From assembly GCA_900618425.1 (NCBI GenBank), contig UZAN01041071.1, forward strand, positions 1 through 13,307: a DNA stretch of 13,307 bases, read 5' to 3'. The DNA is from Echinostoma caproni. Its lineage: Eukaryota > Platyhelminthes > Trematoda > Plagiorchiida > Echinostomatidae. Position 1 is the first letter of the stretch; every line of letters begins with the position of its first letter. Shown one piece after another: positions 1-8,463 of this stretch. Below the pieces are notes generated by a model. That model saw only the letters and a program-made list of their open reading frames with translations, made no database searches and was not told where the DNA came from. The position numbers and the translations under genes were made by a program.

Positions 1-1
1 T

Positions 2-155
2 TTCCAGAACCGCACCCACCCACGCCTACGTGAACGAAATAATACAACTGTCGCAGCGCCGTGGTGCTCCCAAGCTCATTGGTGCAAGAAACTGGACTGC
101 TTCTGGTTCCGCCGCAAGTCCTGTGATCTGTCCTATCCTGTCCTGTCCTGACTAG
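2..155 (+). CDS. Possible partial coding exon cut by the window edge
   Basis: The first 150 bases are clearly richer in G+C than the following kilobase and stay open from base 2 to a TAG at 153-155. The frame reads through THAYVNEIIQLSQRRGAPKL and ARNWTASGSAAS, with many C- or G-ending codons, as expected of coding DNA. No family is recognised. If real, this is the 3' part of an exon whose start lies outside the window, ending in a stop or spliced out earlier. Caution is needed: the frame beginning at base 1 is also open to about 150, and one minus-strand frame is open too, which high G+C alone can produce. Strand and frame are therefore uncertain. Confidence 0.3.
   Translation, partial: SRTAPTHAYVNEIIQLSQRRGAPKLIGARNWTASGSAASPVICPILSCPD
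128..152. repeat. Short tandem repeat, unit TCCTG
   Basis: Five imperfect copies of a five-base unit (CTGTC, CTATC, CTGTC, CTGTC, CTGAC) overlap the end of the possible edge exon. Confidence 0.8.
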
Positions 156-2040
156 GCGAGGAGGAATTGATCTAGTAAATACCGCAATATCAGTAGCCAT
201 TAAATCGGATGTGTCCTACATTTTCACTAGAATCGTATGATGAAACCCACTAAGGAAACGGGTGTGCGTCGAATAATTAACACAGTTGATGTTTTTCGTC
301 GTTCAGTTTAGATAGAAGTTCAGAACTGCTGCATCAATAACGGTTCACGAAGGTTCTTATCACACCGCCTTTGTTGCGGGAATTTGCTGGATGATCGTCG
401 CGGAAGAAATCGTAGCAATTATGTATCATTGCGTCATTCTCGCAATCATTAGGTAACTAAACTTTCTGGAGTTACACTGTCGTGATACTCTTGTGTGTAT
501 GGATCGTTGACATCATCAAATTGTGCTAATAGTTAACAAACGTTACTCAAAATTACCAATGGAACGTTAATTGTGGTTAAAGTACGTCTTCTTCGAACAG
601 TTTTACAGTCCACATGATATTTTGTCAGTAGCCACAAACGTTCTACAATAAACGCTCGAGCGGAACTACTACTGAAGTGGTTATAAAAAATTTTCATTTT
701 GCGCGTTAGAATAAAAACCGAATTTGTATGTCACCATGTGATCTTATTAGTGATCCATTTTCCTGCAATAAATCTGGTGATCTTTCACTTGGGGAAATAC
801 TCGATGGGAGCCGCGAAACAGTATGGTATTAGTTTATTGTAAACCGATTGCCCGGTAATAAATCAATCATGATTCATACCTGCTAAACAAGGTGCTGGAT
901 GCGGTTTACCTCCTCGTATTCGGAAAAGAACACATTTGGTGATTCAAATCGAACGTATAAACTCAGTTCACCAGCGCTTAGGAGTCACCATGCGCACAGT
1001 GCATGATATACCTCTTCGTCTCGCGCAGTTCGACTCAATGTCAGATTTTGAAAGAAGCTGACTTACTGAACGCTTGTCTGGTCTAACTGTTGTGCGCATT
1101 TCGACTCTAAGCGGTGTGTACCGCTTTCAAACACACACGTTTTTGTCTTCACAAATTAGACATTTTTTGGTAAACAAACTAACAGTAGGTATTGTTTATC
1201 CTTCACGGGAACATTGTGCATTGAGAGTCGCGGCAGCATAACAGTTTGTTGACAGTAAGTAATGTTTGTTCGGATAATGAACTCATAGCGTACTGATAAA
1301 TGGAGTTTGAAGAAAAAACGGAATCCAGTGATTTAGTCACATTTTATCACATCCTGAACACGGGGACCACAATCCATAGGTGCTACCTAGTGCCACTCTT
1401 TTTCGTCGGTGATATGCTACGATACACCCGATTTTAGTCGATGCAGCACGCACAGTTATCTTAATTGTGATGTTCACCCATAATGCTAGCAAACAGATTT
1501 AGGCCTAATTAAGGGCACACTTTTGTCTGCCGAAGCATCCAGTACCAATATGTAACAGTTGTACGTGATTGTACTCTCAGCCTCCGGAACGACATGCCTT
1601 GCAATGACAAAACGAGTGCGACGCACTCTATCAACTCAGCAGATATGCAGTTCAAGCGAAATGACTGGATGAGATAACTGCCTGGATATGTGAAATTGTA
1701 ATAATGTTATATGTTCTCTTAGGGAAAAAGTATGAATACACTATATGTTTGTTCATTAACGCAATATAATATCCTCTTCTGCAACACCAGCACAAAATCT
1801 TCCTTATTGAAGCGCTAATTTGCAAAAGCCTTACCATGCATAATTAGATCAAATACGTCTTTCAATCAAAATATTTTTGTATATCCACACTGGTTTGTGT
1901 TGGTACATATTTTGTGTCACTGAAGTTCATTTGCGTGGAAACGTTTCGGTTATACATTCGCGAGTACTCCTCAAACTCTCAATATAGCTAGAAAACAGCA
2001 GTAACAATCTCGCTCAAACCTAGTCGAGGGTGTCACGCCT
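156..2040. other. Unassigned, no gene seen
   Basis: This is A+T-rich sequence with frequent stops in all frames. A few splice-like signals occur, for example a minus-strand GAG|GTAAAC near 905 and GTAAGT-like sites near 1062 (minus) and 1255 (plus), each next to only short open frames. No repeat family, RNA gene or recognisable protein was found. It could be intron or intergenic DNA. Confidence 0.6.
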
Positions 2041-2059
2041 CATTCATATTGAATCGCTG

Positions 2060-2116
2060 TCAGTTTCCGTGTTTACCGGAAACTGAAACTCGGTCGAAAT
2101 CGAATAGGGATTTCGA
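2060..2116. other. Two adjacent perfect hairpins
   Basis: Hairpin one has 10-base arms at 2060-2069 and 2077-2086 (TCAGTTTCCG / CGGAAACTGA) with a 7-base loop. Hairpin two has 8-base arms at 2094-2101 and 2109-2116 (TCGAAATC / GATTTCGA), also with a 7-base loop. Only seven bases separate them. No known family of structural RNA or transposon terminus is recognised. Confidence 0.7.
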
Positions 2117-2548
2117 AATGTATCAGAACCTTGTTTCGAGATGTCCACGTTCCAGATAACGAAAGTTAACATTATTCCCAAAATAATTCCTCAGAGCACA
2201 TGTCAAAACAAAACAACAAAGTGGGAAACAAGCTCTTTTTCAAACATTCGTATTCACGCCAATACATCTGAATATGAGTCACTACTTGGGAATAAAATTT
2301 TCTTGGAAAAATAAAATAAAATAAAATCACAGATTAGTAGAAACAATTTCATCGGAAATCGGATTCACCGCGATCACATATTTGCCTATCCATTCATCCT
2401 ATCGTCGAGATACGGTGCCTGCGAGGAGTTAGCCAGGGAAACTTCAGCGCTTCCATGAATTGTGTTTCGGCACACAGAGAGGGTTATGCAAACGAATACC
2501 CAAGGCTTCTATTGTGGCAAGCATCCGACAGCAAACCTGCCTCGATAA
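2117..2548. other. Unassigned, with a short ATAAA repeat
   Basis: No gene is recognised. Bases 2311-2327 hold three copies of ATAAA, a simple A+T repeat. Sequence from about 2400 onward is richer in G+C than the rest. Confidence 0.55.
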
Positions 2549-2734
2549 TCGCCTACGACTTTTGTACAGGGGTCGGAAACCCTCGAATACGTCCACAGTG
2601 TGATTTATTTCACTGCACTGGTGAGTTACTTAATTGTTCCGGTGTTCCGCGACGCAGAGCCTACAACGTTTTCCTTCAGTCCAAAATACACAATTGGCTT
2701 GGACTTGAACAGTACACGAGGCTTGGATACTTAA
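2549..2734 (+). other. Open stretch, possible exon or eroded RTE-like fragment
   Basis: A 61-codon frame without ATG runs between stops. Inside it an acceptor-like TTTTGTACAG ends at 2569 and a full-consensus GTGAGT donor begins at 2621, bounding 51 bases that read ETLEYVHSVIYFTAL in phase 0. This can be read in two ways. It may be a short exon. Alternatively, LEYVHS..YF.ALVS loosely resembles the block near the end of RTE-type reverse transcriptases that usually reads V..F.YLGS.IS. An overlapping frame starting with ATG at 2455 is also open (101 codons) but has no recognisable motif. An open frame this long is expected by chance several times in a window of this size, so confidence is low. 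Confidence 0.2.
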
Positions 2735-4078
2735 AACGTTTGATCAGTTGCGTCGGATAATCCTCGTTTTTTGATCTCATTTGATGTGTCCCCCTTTAAA
2801 CGGCAAACAAATATACATGGATATTTTATTGATATCCTTATTCAAGGAAGCTCATCATTTTCCTCTGGATTTACATCATGCAACGTAGAATCCAAAGTTT
2901 TGGCCTACATTTTTTGCGACAGTATATCACATGGGATCACTGGTTCTAGTTTTCATTATCCAGCAACAAAGGTTTCATGAGAGGGGCCTTCATTCTCCGT
3001 GAAGTCTTCTTCCTATGCGTCGGGAATACAGCCGCTAATACGTTTCACTCCCGTCACGGGAGGCTCCATTGGGCAAGTTCAGTTGAACCATACTGCCAAA
3101 AAGAAACACAATTGCTAATCCTGGGAAAGTATTCATTGCCGATTTAAAAGTTAAAGCAAATCATTAGGCGAATGAATGAATGTTTGTCTGTTTGCAATCA
3201 TGTGACCCAGTCATGAGCTTCCCCCCCTTCCACTCCTTATTGAATCACTCAATAATCAACCGTTGAATCTGGAGTCGTTTAACCGGGCTAAGGTTCATAA
3301 TAAATTTATCTCAACACGAATGCTGCAAAACCATTCGTTGTAGCGACACTCAATTATTTCAATTTTCAATCAAACCAGATGAGTTGGACTGATCTCTTTG
3401 GGCAAGAGCCTCATCATATGGTATAGGTACGCAGATCTGTCGAACCAAGTGATTGCCTGTAATTGGATATAGTTGACAGAGCTAGATAGTTGCTATCACC
3501 CAGTTGTTGTCACACAAACGCATGAACCACAAGCACAGATCTCCCGGGCTAGCAGTTTCACGACCCGCATTTGATGATTTCATGTGCACTCAAGTGGCTG
3601 CTGTATCATCTGTAGAAAGATAGGGGCTGATATCCTGGGGTTTTCTTACCACATCTGCCATTCATATAATGTGATGACGGTAGTCTGGATAGTTATAAGT
3701 CAAACAGAGAGCGTTTACGCAGTAGGAATCATCTACATGATGTGAGTACCGTACGGGATCCTAGATCAATGATGTGAGATAAGATAACTCTAGTTTAGCC
3801 AATCACAAGTCAGGACAAAGAAAACCTGTTTTCATTAAATCTGTCTTTTGAAACTGAAATCACCATCACTGGTGCATCAATTGAGCAATCATTCCGGGTC
3901 ATCTGAAAGAAGATCTCACTCTCTGTGTGATTACATCCCATACATCTGCTCCGATATTAAACAGGCAAGTCAAAAAAAACACTGCGGGAGAAATTCCCTT
4001 AGTATACTCTCTTCTCGACCGAATACGTATGATATTGAACCATATAGACAAATGAGGTAAATCTAGTAAGGTTTGATT
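2735..4078. other. Unassigned, no gene seen
   Basis: There are frequent stops in all frames and a C7 run at about 3222-3228. A plus-strand frame of 70 codons at 3848-4060 and a minus-strand frame at 3899-4216 are open but are not protein-like. The minus one owes its His/Thr-rich stretch to the GT repeat. Confidence 0.55.
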
Positions 4079-4120
4079 GCGTGTGTGTGTGTGTGTGCGT
4101 GCGTGCGTGCGTTTGTGTGC
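4079..4120. repeat. GT/GCGT microsatellite
   Basis: Nine GT units run into four GCGT units and then GTTTGTGTGC. Simple-sequence repeat. Confidence 0.95.
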
Positions 4121-4830
4121 ACTTGTTGTATTAGGCCTACGCGGCCGATAAAAGAATACAAAAGAAATATCTTTCACACTGTTTGTCTTCCTCCCCGGGG
4201 GTACGTTAGCGAACATCTGGCTGAGTACCAGTGAGAGCGTTGTCGACCCTGTCCCAACTGCTTTCTAAATAATGCCCATATGTTTCTTACGCAATAGTTC
4301 ACTTTTTCTGGTTGGGCAAGATCAAGCAATTTCATGGAACTAAGGTATGTTGATTTGCACCTGTCCCGAATCAGATCCATTAAACCACCTCTATGTTCAC
4401 CTCTGGAAATCACTTTAGGCCACGGGAACTAAGCCCTTCTCTCACGTTCAAATGGATCGGTATTGCATTTGCTAATTACCCAATTTAAAAAAATGAATGA
4501 TGATGGATGGCAAAACTCGAAAACATTTCTATCGATAAAATTGTCAATCATGGAAGGTACTTTTCGAACCAATAATCGAACGATAACTTTCGGTTCATGA
4601 AATACTTTTCCTTGCTCTCTGCCAGTCAGTGTACTGTAAATAGTGAGAGTTCAACTCAAATCCACTGACCTCAGGCGCGTAACTACACTGGGCTATTGTA
4701 GTTATTATCTGTAATGTTTGGTATCGTATTATTCCACTCATTGGGAACGCTCTTTTTGATGTTTCCAGTCTGACCGAAATAACACGTGCAAACATTTTTC
4801 ACATTTTCTTCTGTTTTACTACCTTCTCCA

Positions 4831-4870
4831 TACACACACACTCACACACATACACACCCACACACACACT
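4831..4870. repeat. CA microsatellite, inverted relative to the GT repeat
   Basis: An interrupted (CA)n tract with single T or C interruptions. It is complementary in sense to the GT tract about 710 bases upstream, so a transcript crossing both could fold back on itself. Confidence 0.95.
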
Positions 4871-4965
4871 CGTCCACCGTTTGTTTCACCCGTCAATGTA
4901 ACTGTCAGTTACTTGAACGATGTCTGTCTTGGTTAAGAGTCGAATTTGGGCATTTCATGTTGCTT

Positions 4966-4993
4966 GTACGTGTATGTATGTATGCATGTATGT
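4966..4993. repeat. TGTA microsatellite
   Basis: Imperfect TGTA/TGCA tetranucleotide units lie about 100 bases after the CA repeat. Confidence 0.85.
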
Positions 4994-5032
4994 TTCAATG
5001 GATCCAGTTTGTACGTGTCTAGTTACAGACAG

Positions 5033-5167
5033 GTATTCGACTGCGCCGATCAACTGCCAGGTACAGTTTTGGAAATCTGCCAGAAGAACGTCGTATTGGG
5101 GCGAACAACAAGAAACGCACAAGTGTTTGATGAGCGTTCTGTAGATGAAAATCGATCTTTTCTTTAA
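5033..5167 (+). CDS. Possible terminal coding exon, unknown protein
   Basis: A 44-codon frame ends in TAA at 5165-5167. Two AG acceptors precede it: CTAGTTACAG ending at 5028, which would add one A plus a CAG codon, and ACAG ending at 5032, which would start the exon in phase 0. The predicted tail reads VFDCADQLPGTVLEICQKN and ends NAQVFDERSVDENRSFL, acidic, balanced in composition and more protein-like than the surroundings. No domain is recognised. AATAAA follows at 5435, a sensible distance for a 3' end. An upstream partner could end at 4344, where an open stretch (4273-4344) meets a GTATGT donor in phase 0, leaving a 688-base intron that holds the CA repeat. A second frame over the same bases is also open, so the call is tentative. 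Confidence 0.3.
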   Translation, partial: VFDCADQLPGTVLEICQKNVVLGRTTRNAQVFDERSVDENRSFL

Positions 5168-5434
5168 ATGTCAGCCTGTGGCCGTTGGAAATCACTCAGT
5201 TTGCATGGTCTGTCCTGTACTGTGGACGACTTGGAACCTTAAAGATGAACAGTGAATCCGGTATCATTATAGATCACACTCGAATTAATTTAATTTTGCT
5301 TTCATTTCACTTATACTTAGCCGTTTTTTATACACGGAGCGCTAAATTTGTATTCTTTCAGATATACACTATGACGTATTGATAAAAAAAGATTTGACCA
5401 ATAATGTGTTTTATAAATATTGTCATGCCTCGGG

Positions 5435-5440
5435 AATAAA
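5435..5440 (+). terminator. Polyadenylation signal AATAAA
   Basis: A canonical hexamer 268 bases after the stop of the possible terminal exon at 5033-5167. It is only meaningful if that exon is real. Confidence 0.3.
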
Positions 5441-5797
5441 CTGTGCCAGGGATAATGTATTTTAGGGTTTAGACAGCCAACTAAGCAGAATTCAGAAAGC
5501 GTTCACCCAATGTCTTCAACCCAACTTAGAAAAAAACAAACCAGTTAAGTAAGTGAAATTTATCATATTAGTTTATCATAAAGTCATCATTAAATTCACA
5601 TCGTGAATAACTGGAAACGACATGGTACGATGCGGCCATTTTGAGAACTAATACGTACATATGGACGCAATCACGTTGTTAGAAATGCCCAGGTATTGGG
5701 GGCCTTGGTGGCTGATCAGCCTAGAAATATAGCCGAACTGCGGTTACCCAACATAATGAACAGTGTGAATGTGACATTGTGATCCAATTCACTTTAC

Positions 5798-5853
5798 CGA
5801 TAATATCAACTTCAGTCATTTCTTCTGGGCGTTCGAATAGGTTTGGTGCTGCC
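5798..5853 (-). CDS. Possible short internal exon
   Basis: On the minus strand a good acceptor (AAAATTTTCAG) ends just before 5853 and a donor (G|GTAAAGT, plus-strand 5791-5797) follows 5798, bounding 56 bases. The frame, entered after one base, reads AAPNLFERPEEMTEVDII with an acidic, codon-balanced look. No family is recognised, and no partner exon on this strand could be matched in phase. The surrounding minus frame stays open from 5906 to 5721, so the splice sites are not needed to explain the open frame. The region just to the right, around 5888-5908, is a perfect hairpin. Confidence 0.22.
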
Positions 5854-5887
5854 CTGAAAATTTTTCGAATTTGAACAACACATTTTA

Positions 5888-5908
5888 GTTTGTTTTTCAA
5901 AAACAAAC
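5888..5908. other. Perfect inverted repeat, 10-base arms
   Basis: GTTTGTTTTT and AAAAACAAAC face each other around a single C. A cruciform-prone A+T-rich palindrome of unknown role. Confidence 0.8.
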
Positions 5909-6034
5909 AGTATATCGGTTACTTACAGCAAATTTGTGTATCTACTTCAAAGTTTGCGATCAAAGGATTTTTCCCTCCACAAGGTGTCTTCAATCACATC
6001 CGTTCAACTGAAAAATCAATTTTCCTTTTTCCAA

Positions 6035-6600
6035 GTAAATGCTCCTCTCATATTTTGTGTAATAGTTTGAGTTTGTTTAACATTTTCGGTGTGACGGATT
6101 TTTCTGCGTTGCTTTCAGTTTGTGTTTTGTTGACTAGCGTTTAGTGCAGATCATTAGTTACTTGAAATCAAGCCCCAAATTTGTCTTATCCGATATTTGA
6201 TTGTGATGCACATCCGGGCCGGCATCTGGTATGCTATGAACCGTTTATTTTGCTCTTTCATTTAGTACAAAAAATTATCTTTTAAACCCATGGTAATCTG
6301 CAAAATGCCGACAAATCTAAGTCAGACTGCAAGTGATAAATGTTTCATGGAATGTTTTATTGTCTTATTTATTTCGATAATTCTTCCGTCCCCGGGTCTT
6401 TATTGCATAGCCTGAATTGATGAATCACACATACGGGGTCAGAGAGGACATTAGTGTTAAACAAAAAATTTTGAATAGGCTTGCTAACAAATGATTTGTT
6501 TTGAAAAATAGAACACCGAAATGCAACTCTGATTTGCGTTCAGAATGTTTATAAACTTTAGACATATCGCAGTTCTTCATCGAATTTCAAGGTTACCAGA
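6035..6600. other. Unassigned, no gene seen
   Basis: A+T-rich with many stops. The right end may hold the 3' untranslated part and tail of the minus-strand LINE 2, whose 3' limit cannot be fixed from one copy. Confidence 0.5.
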
Positions 6601-6713
6601 GACATAAATAGGGTGATTGTGCTTCGGTTGGGTCAAAGAAATTCAATCTATCCGCGACCTTTTGCGTTTCGGTTATCCCTGCAGTAAATGTGTCCCAATT
6701 GCAGCAGGTTTAA

Positions 6714-7506
6714 CTAGTTCATGGTAAACATTCCGCCTTTGTAGTTGAGCTTACTCGTGAAGTCAACGCCAACGTGGCGTGGTAGAGAATTCTAAATGAA
6801 TTCTAAAGTACGCAACACTCTGAGGGCACATAAGTGACGCCGGTATTCTAATCGAGAATTTTAGAGCAATAATTTAATTCAGTGCCCCCTTCAGGTGAAT
6901 GTTGGAAGACAAGGCGAACAGTGAACGACATGGGTTCGCATTATTTGATACACCAAAATCAACTCCCCTCGAATTCGGCGACACTGTTTGGAGTATAGAC
7001 TCACTTATTCCCGTCCTTCCACATAAGTCTTAAAATGCGATCCCTTGACCATTGTGGTGGTCGTCTTTTGTGGACGTTCCAGAATCATACGATCATGTTG
7101 TAGCCGGGGCGTACGTGCTTGAATGGCGTACTCTGTGTGGGGTCGGATGTAGGCTGAGAACAGCCATGGGAATAGCGCAGGTTCAAAATTTGCCAGATAC
7201 TCTCTTTAGTAAACCAACATGTTTTACAGCGGTGGACGACGCCATGAAGCAGTAGCAAGAACATTTTAGGTCGTCTTGAACAATGACTTCGAGATCCTTC
7301 TCATCTGAGATATGTGGAAGTTGTTAATCTCACAGGAAATACAGAAGAAGGCTTGTATATAGTAATTTTCGCAGATTTATTCGGATAACCGCGTACCGTT
7401 TTCCTGAGATGGATAAATCCATGTGAAAAAGGTTAAGCGGGATATTGAAGTAATCAGAACAGATAGCTGGTTTTTGGTTCAGCTTCAGCTCTTTGAGCTG
7501 ATTCAT
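6714..7506 (-). mobile_element. LINE 2: truncated non-LTR retrotransposon remnant (reverse transcriptase C-terminus)
   Basis: Read on the minus strand, fragments in shifting frames follow the order of the C-terminal part of a CR1/Jockey-group reverse transcriptase. Bases 7506-7333 read DLSISGKRYAVIRI, where the family has W..(D/E)FN..KC.V. Bases 7320-7186 read HISDEKDLEVIVQDDLK, where the family has DEKDLGV. Bases 7145-6894 give RPHTEYAIQARTP, then MVKG, then RRIRGELILVYQIM, the usual RPHLEYA.Q.W.P, VQRRATK.V.GL and RRLRGDLI..YKI. Bases 6821-6717 give I-stop-NSLPRHV and FTSKLNYK, the family's WN.LP..VV and FK..LD, ending in TAG at 6714-6716. In-frame stops lie at 7330-7332, 7183-7185, 7005-7007, 6891-6893 and 6792-6794, plus at least two frameshifts. 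The catalytic palm with the (F/Y)ADD motif is missing, so this is a dead, 5'-truncated copy. The 3' UTR may extend to about 6600. Confidence 0.83.
7485..7501. other. Small hairpin at the 5' edge of LINE 2
   Basis: Seven-base arms TCAGCTC and GAGCTGA around TTT, at the point beyond which LINE 2 protein similarity is no longer visible. Confidence 0.5.
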
Positions 7507-7952
7507 TTGTGGTCACAACTATCCACAGCTACTGATGTACGAATAATGAATCTAGGCAGAACTATTTTTCGCCTCTGTTTTGGCGGACAGTACTCATTGT
7601 AATGAAATTCGATTTTCGCATCGGATCCTCCACTGTTGTGCTTATTTATGTTCAGCCGATAAAAGCGCATGAACTGGATTTCTCCTTTTTTCAAGTGAAT
7701 CTGAACGCTGTACCGACGTACATGACCTGTCATTTAAAAACGTGCATTTAGAGATGTCAGTGTGTGATGTATTACGTCGAACATCGTAACAGAATGATAA
7801 GCATCATGTGCTTCGTGGCTCTTAAGTTCAACCTTCTTTTCATCTCTATACGAGGAAATGCAACGCACCGCTATGTTCATGGAAGTCGAGAAAAGAGATT
7901 TCCTATTGTACTTCGTTTAATTTTCTGGGTACTAATCAACAAAGTATCTGTA
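7507..7952. other. Unassigned spacer between two LINE copies
   Basis: A minus-strand frame is open from 7733 to 7503 (76 codons, Lys/Arg/His-rich, containing QIHLKKGEIQFMRFYRL) but shows no reverse-transcriptase motif. It could be host DNA or an unrecognised part of LINE 2. A plus-strand frame of 74 codons at 7764-7988 runs into LINE 1 and has no support. Confidence 0.45.
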
Positions 7953-7967
7953 GTTAAGTCAAGTCAA
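7953..7967 (-). repeat. LINE 1 3' tandem tail, unit TTGAC
   Basis: On the minus strand this reads TTGAC, TTGAC, TTAAC directly after the 3' UTR, 8-13 bases beyond AATAAA. Short tandem repeats at the 3' end are typical of the CR1 group and fix the insertion edge. Confidence 0.75.
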
Positions 7968-8453
7968 AAATCGCTTTATTCCTCCTGATGAATAGATTCA
8001 GCTTTTTACACCCCCGGAACATTTAACGTCGCATTCAGTCACAAAAAGAGTGAGAAAAAAACAGCATCGTCAATTCAAAGGAATGTGTGGGGTAAAACGT
8101 TTAAAAACGAATATCAATTGCGTAGCAATTTCAAAAAGTCTTCTCTAACGGATGCCTTTTGAGCCAGAAATCTCGAAAGATAGGGGATGACGGACAAACG
8201 ATAGACAGTGGTACGAGCTTACACCAGTTTATAACGACATCTTGTTACATCATTAGATATGCATTGTTCTGTGTGTAATGGGTGAGTGGTGTCTGATAGA
8301 ATATTGCTATAGAAGTTATCGTAAGAGGTAAAATGTTTATCGGCGATAAAGTTAAGCCAGTGCAAATAAAAAATACCGTTTGTGCGAGCCTTAATTTTAA
8401 TAGATCGGTGAAGAATTGTGTACTCTTTAGCTCTAAGACCGGCAAATAAAACT

Positions 8454-8463
8454 GGGGGGGGGG
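8454..8463. repeat. G10 homopolymer inside LINE 1
   Basis: Ten G (ten C in LINE sense) sit exactly where the reverse-transcriptase reading frame changes, so either slippage or a sequencing error could be the frameshift. Confidence 0.9.

Noticed and set aside
903..985. Minus-strand frame reading ELSLYVRFESPNVFFSEYEE before GAG|GTAAAC
   Set aside because: Protein-like, but the only acceptors are weak (CCTAAG, ACTGAG) and no partner exon was found. Not better than chance in a window this size.
3899..4216. Minus-strand 105-codon frame
   Set aside because: Its His/Thr/Arg stretch is the GT microsatellite translated. No domain and no splice support.
4174..4413. Minus-strand 79-codon frame, considered as a LINE fragment
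   Set aside because: No reverse-transcriptase or endonuclease block could be placed in it in any frame.
4640..4700. tRNA- or SINE-like B box near TTCAACTCAAATCC
   Set aside because: The match needs an insertion in the B box and there is no A box at a proper distance.
4786..5022. Plus-strand 78-codon frame
   Set aside because: Largely CA and TGTA microsatellite translation.
5690..5760. tRNA-like stretch around GCCTTGGTGGCTGATCAG
   Set aside because: No B box and no cloverleaf can be drawn.
7052..7255. Plus-strand 67-codon frame with a TTCCAG acceptor-like site
   Set aside because: The opposite strand carries LINE 2 blocks (RPHTEYAIQARTP, DEKDLEV just beyond), which explain the composition.
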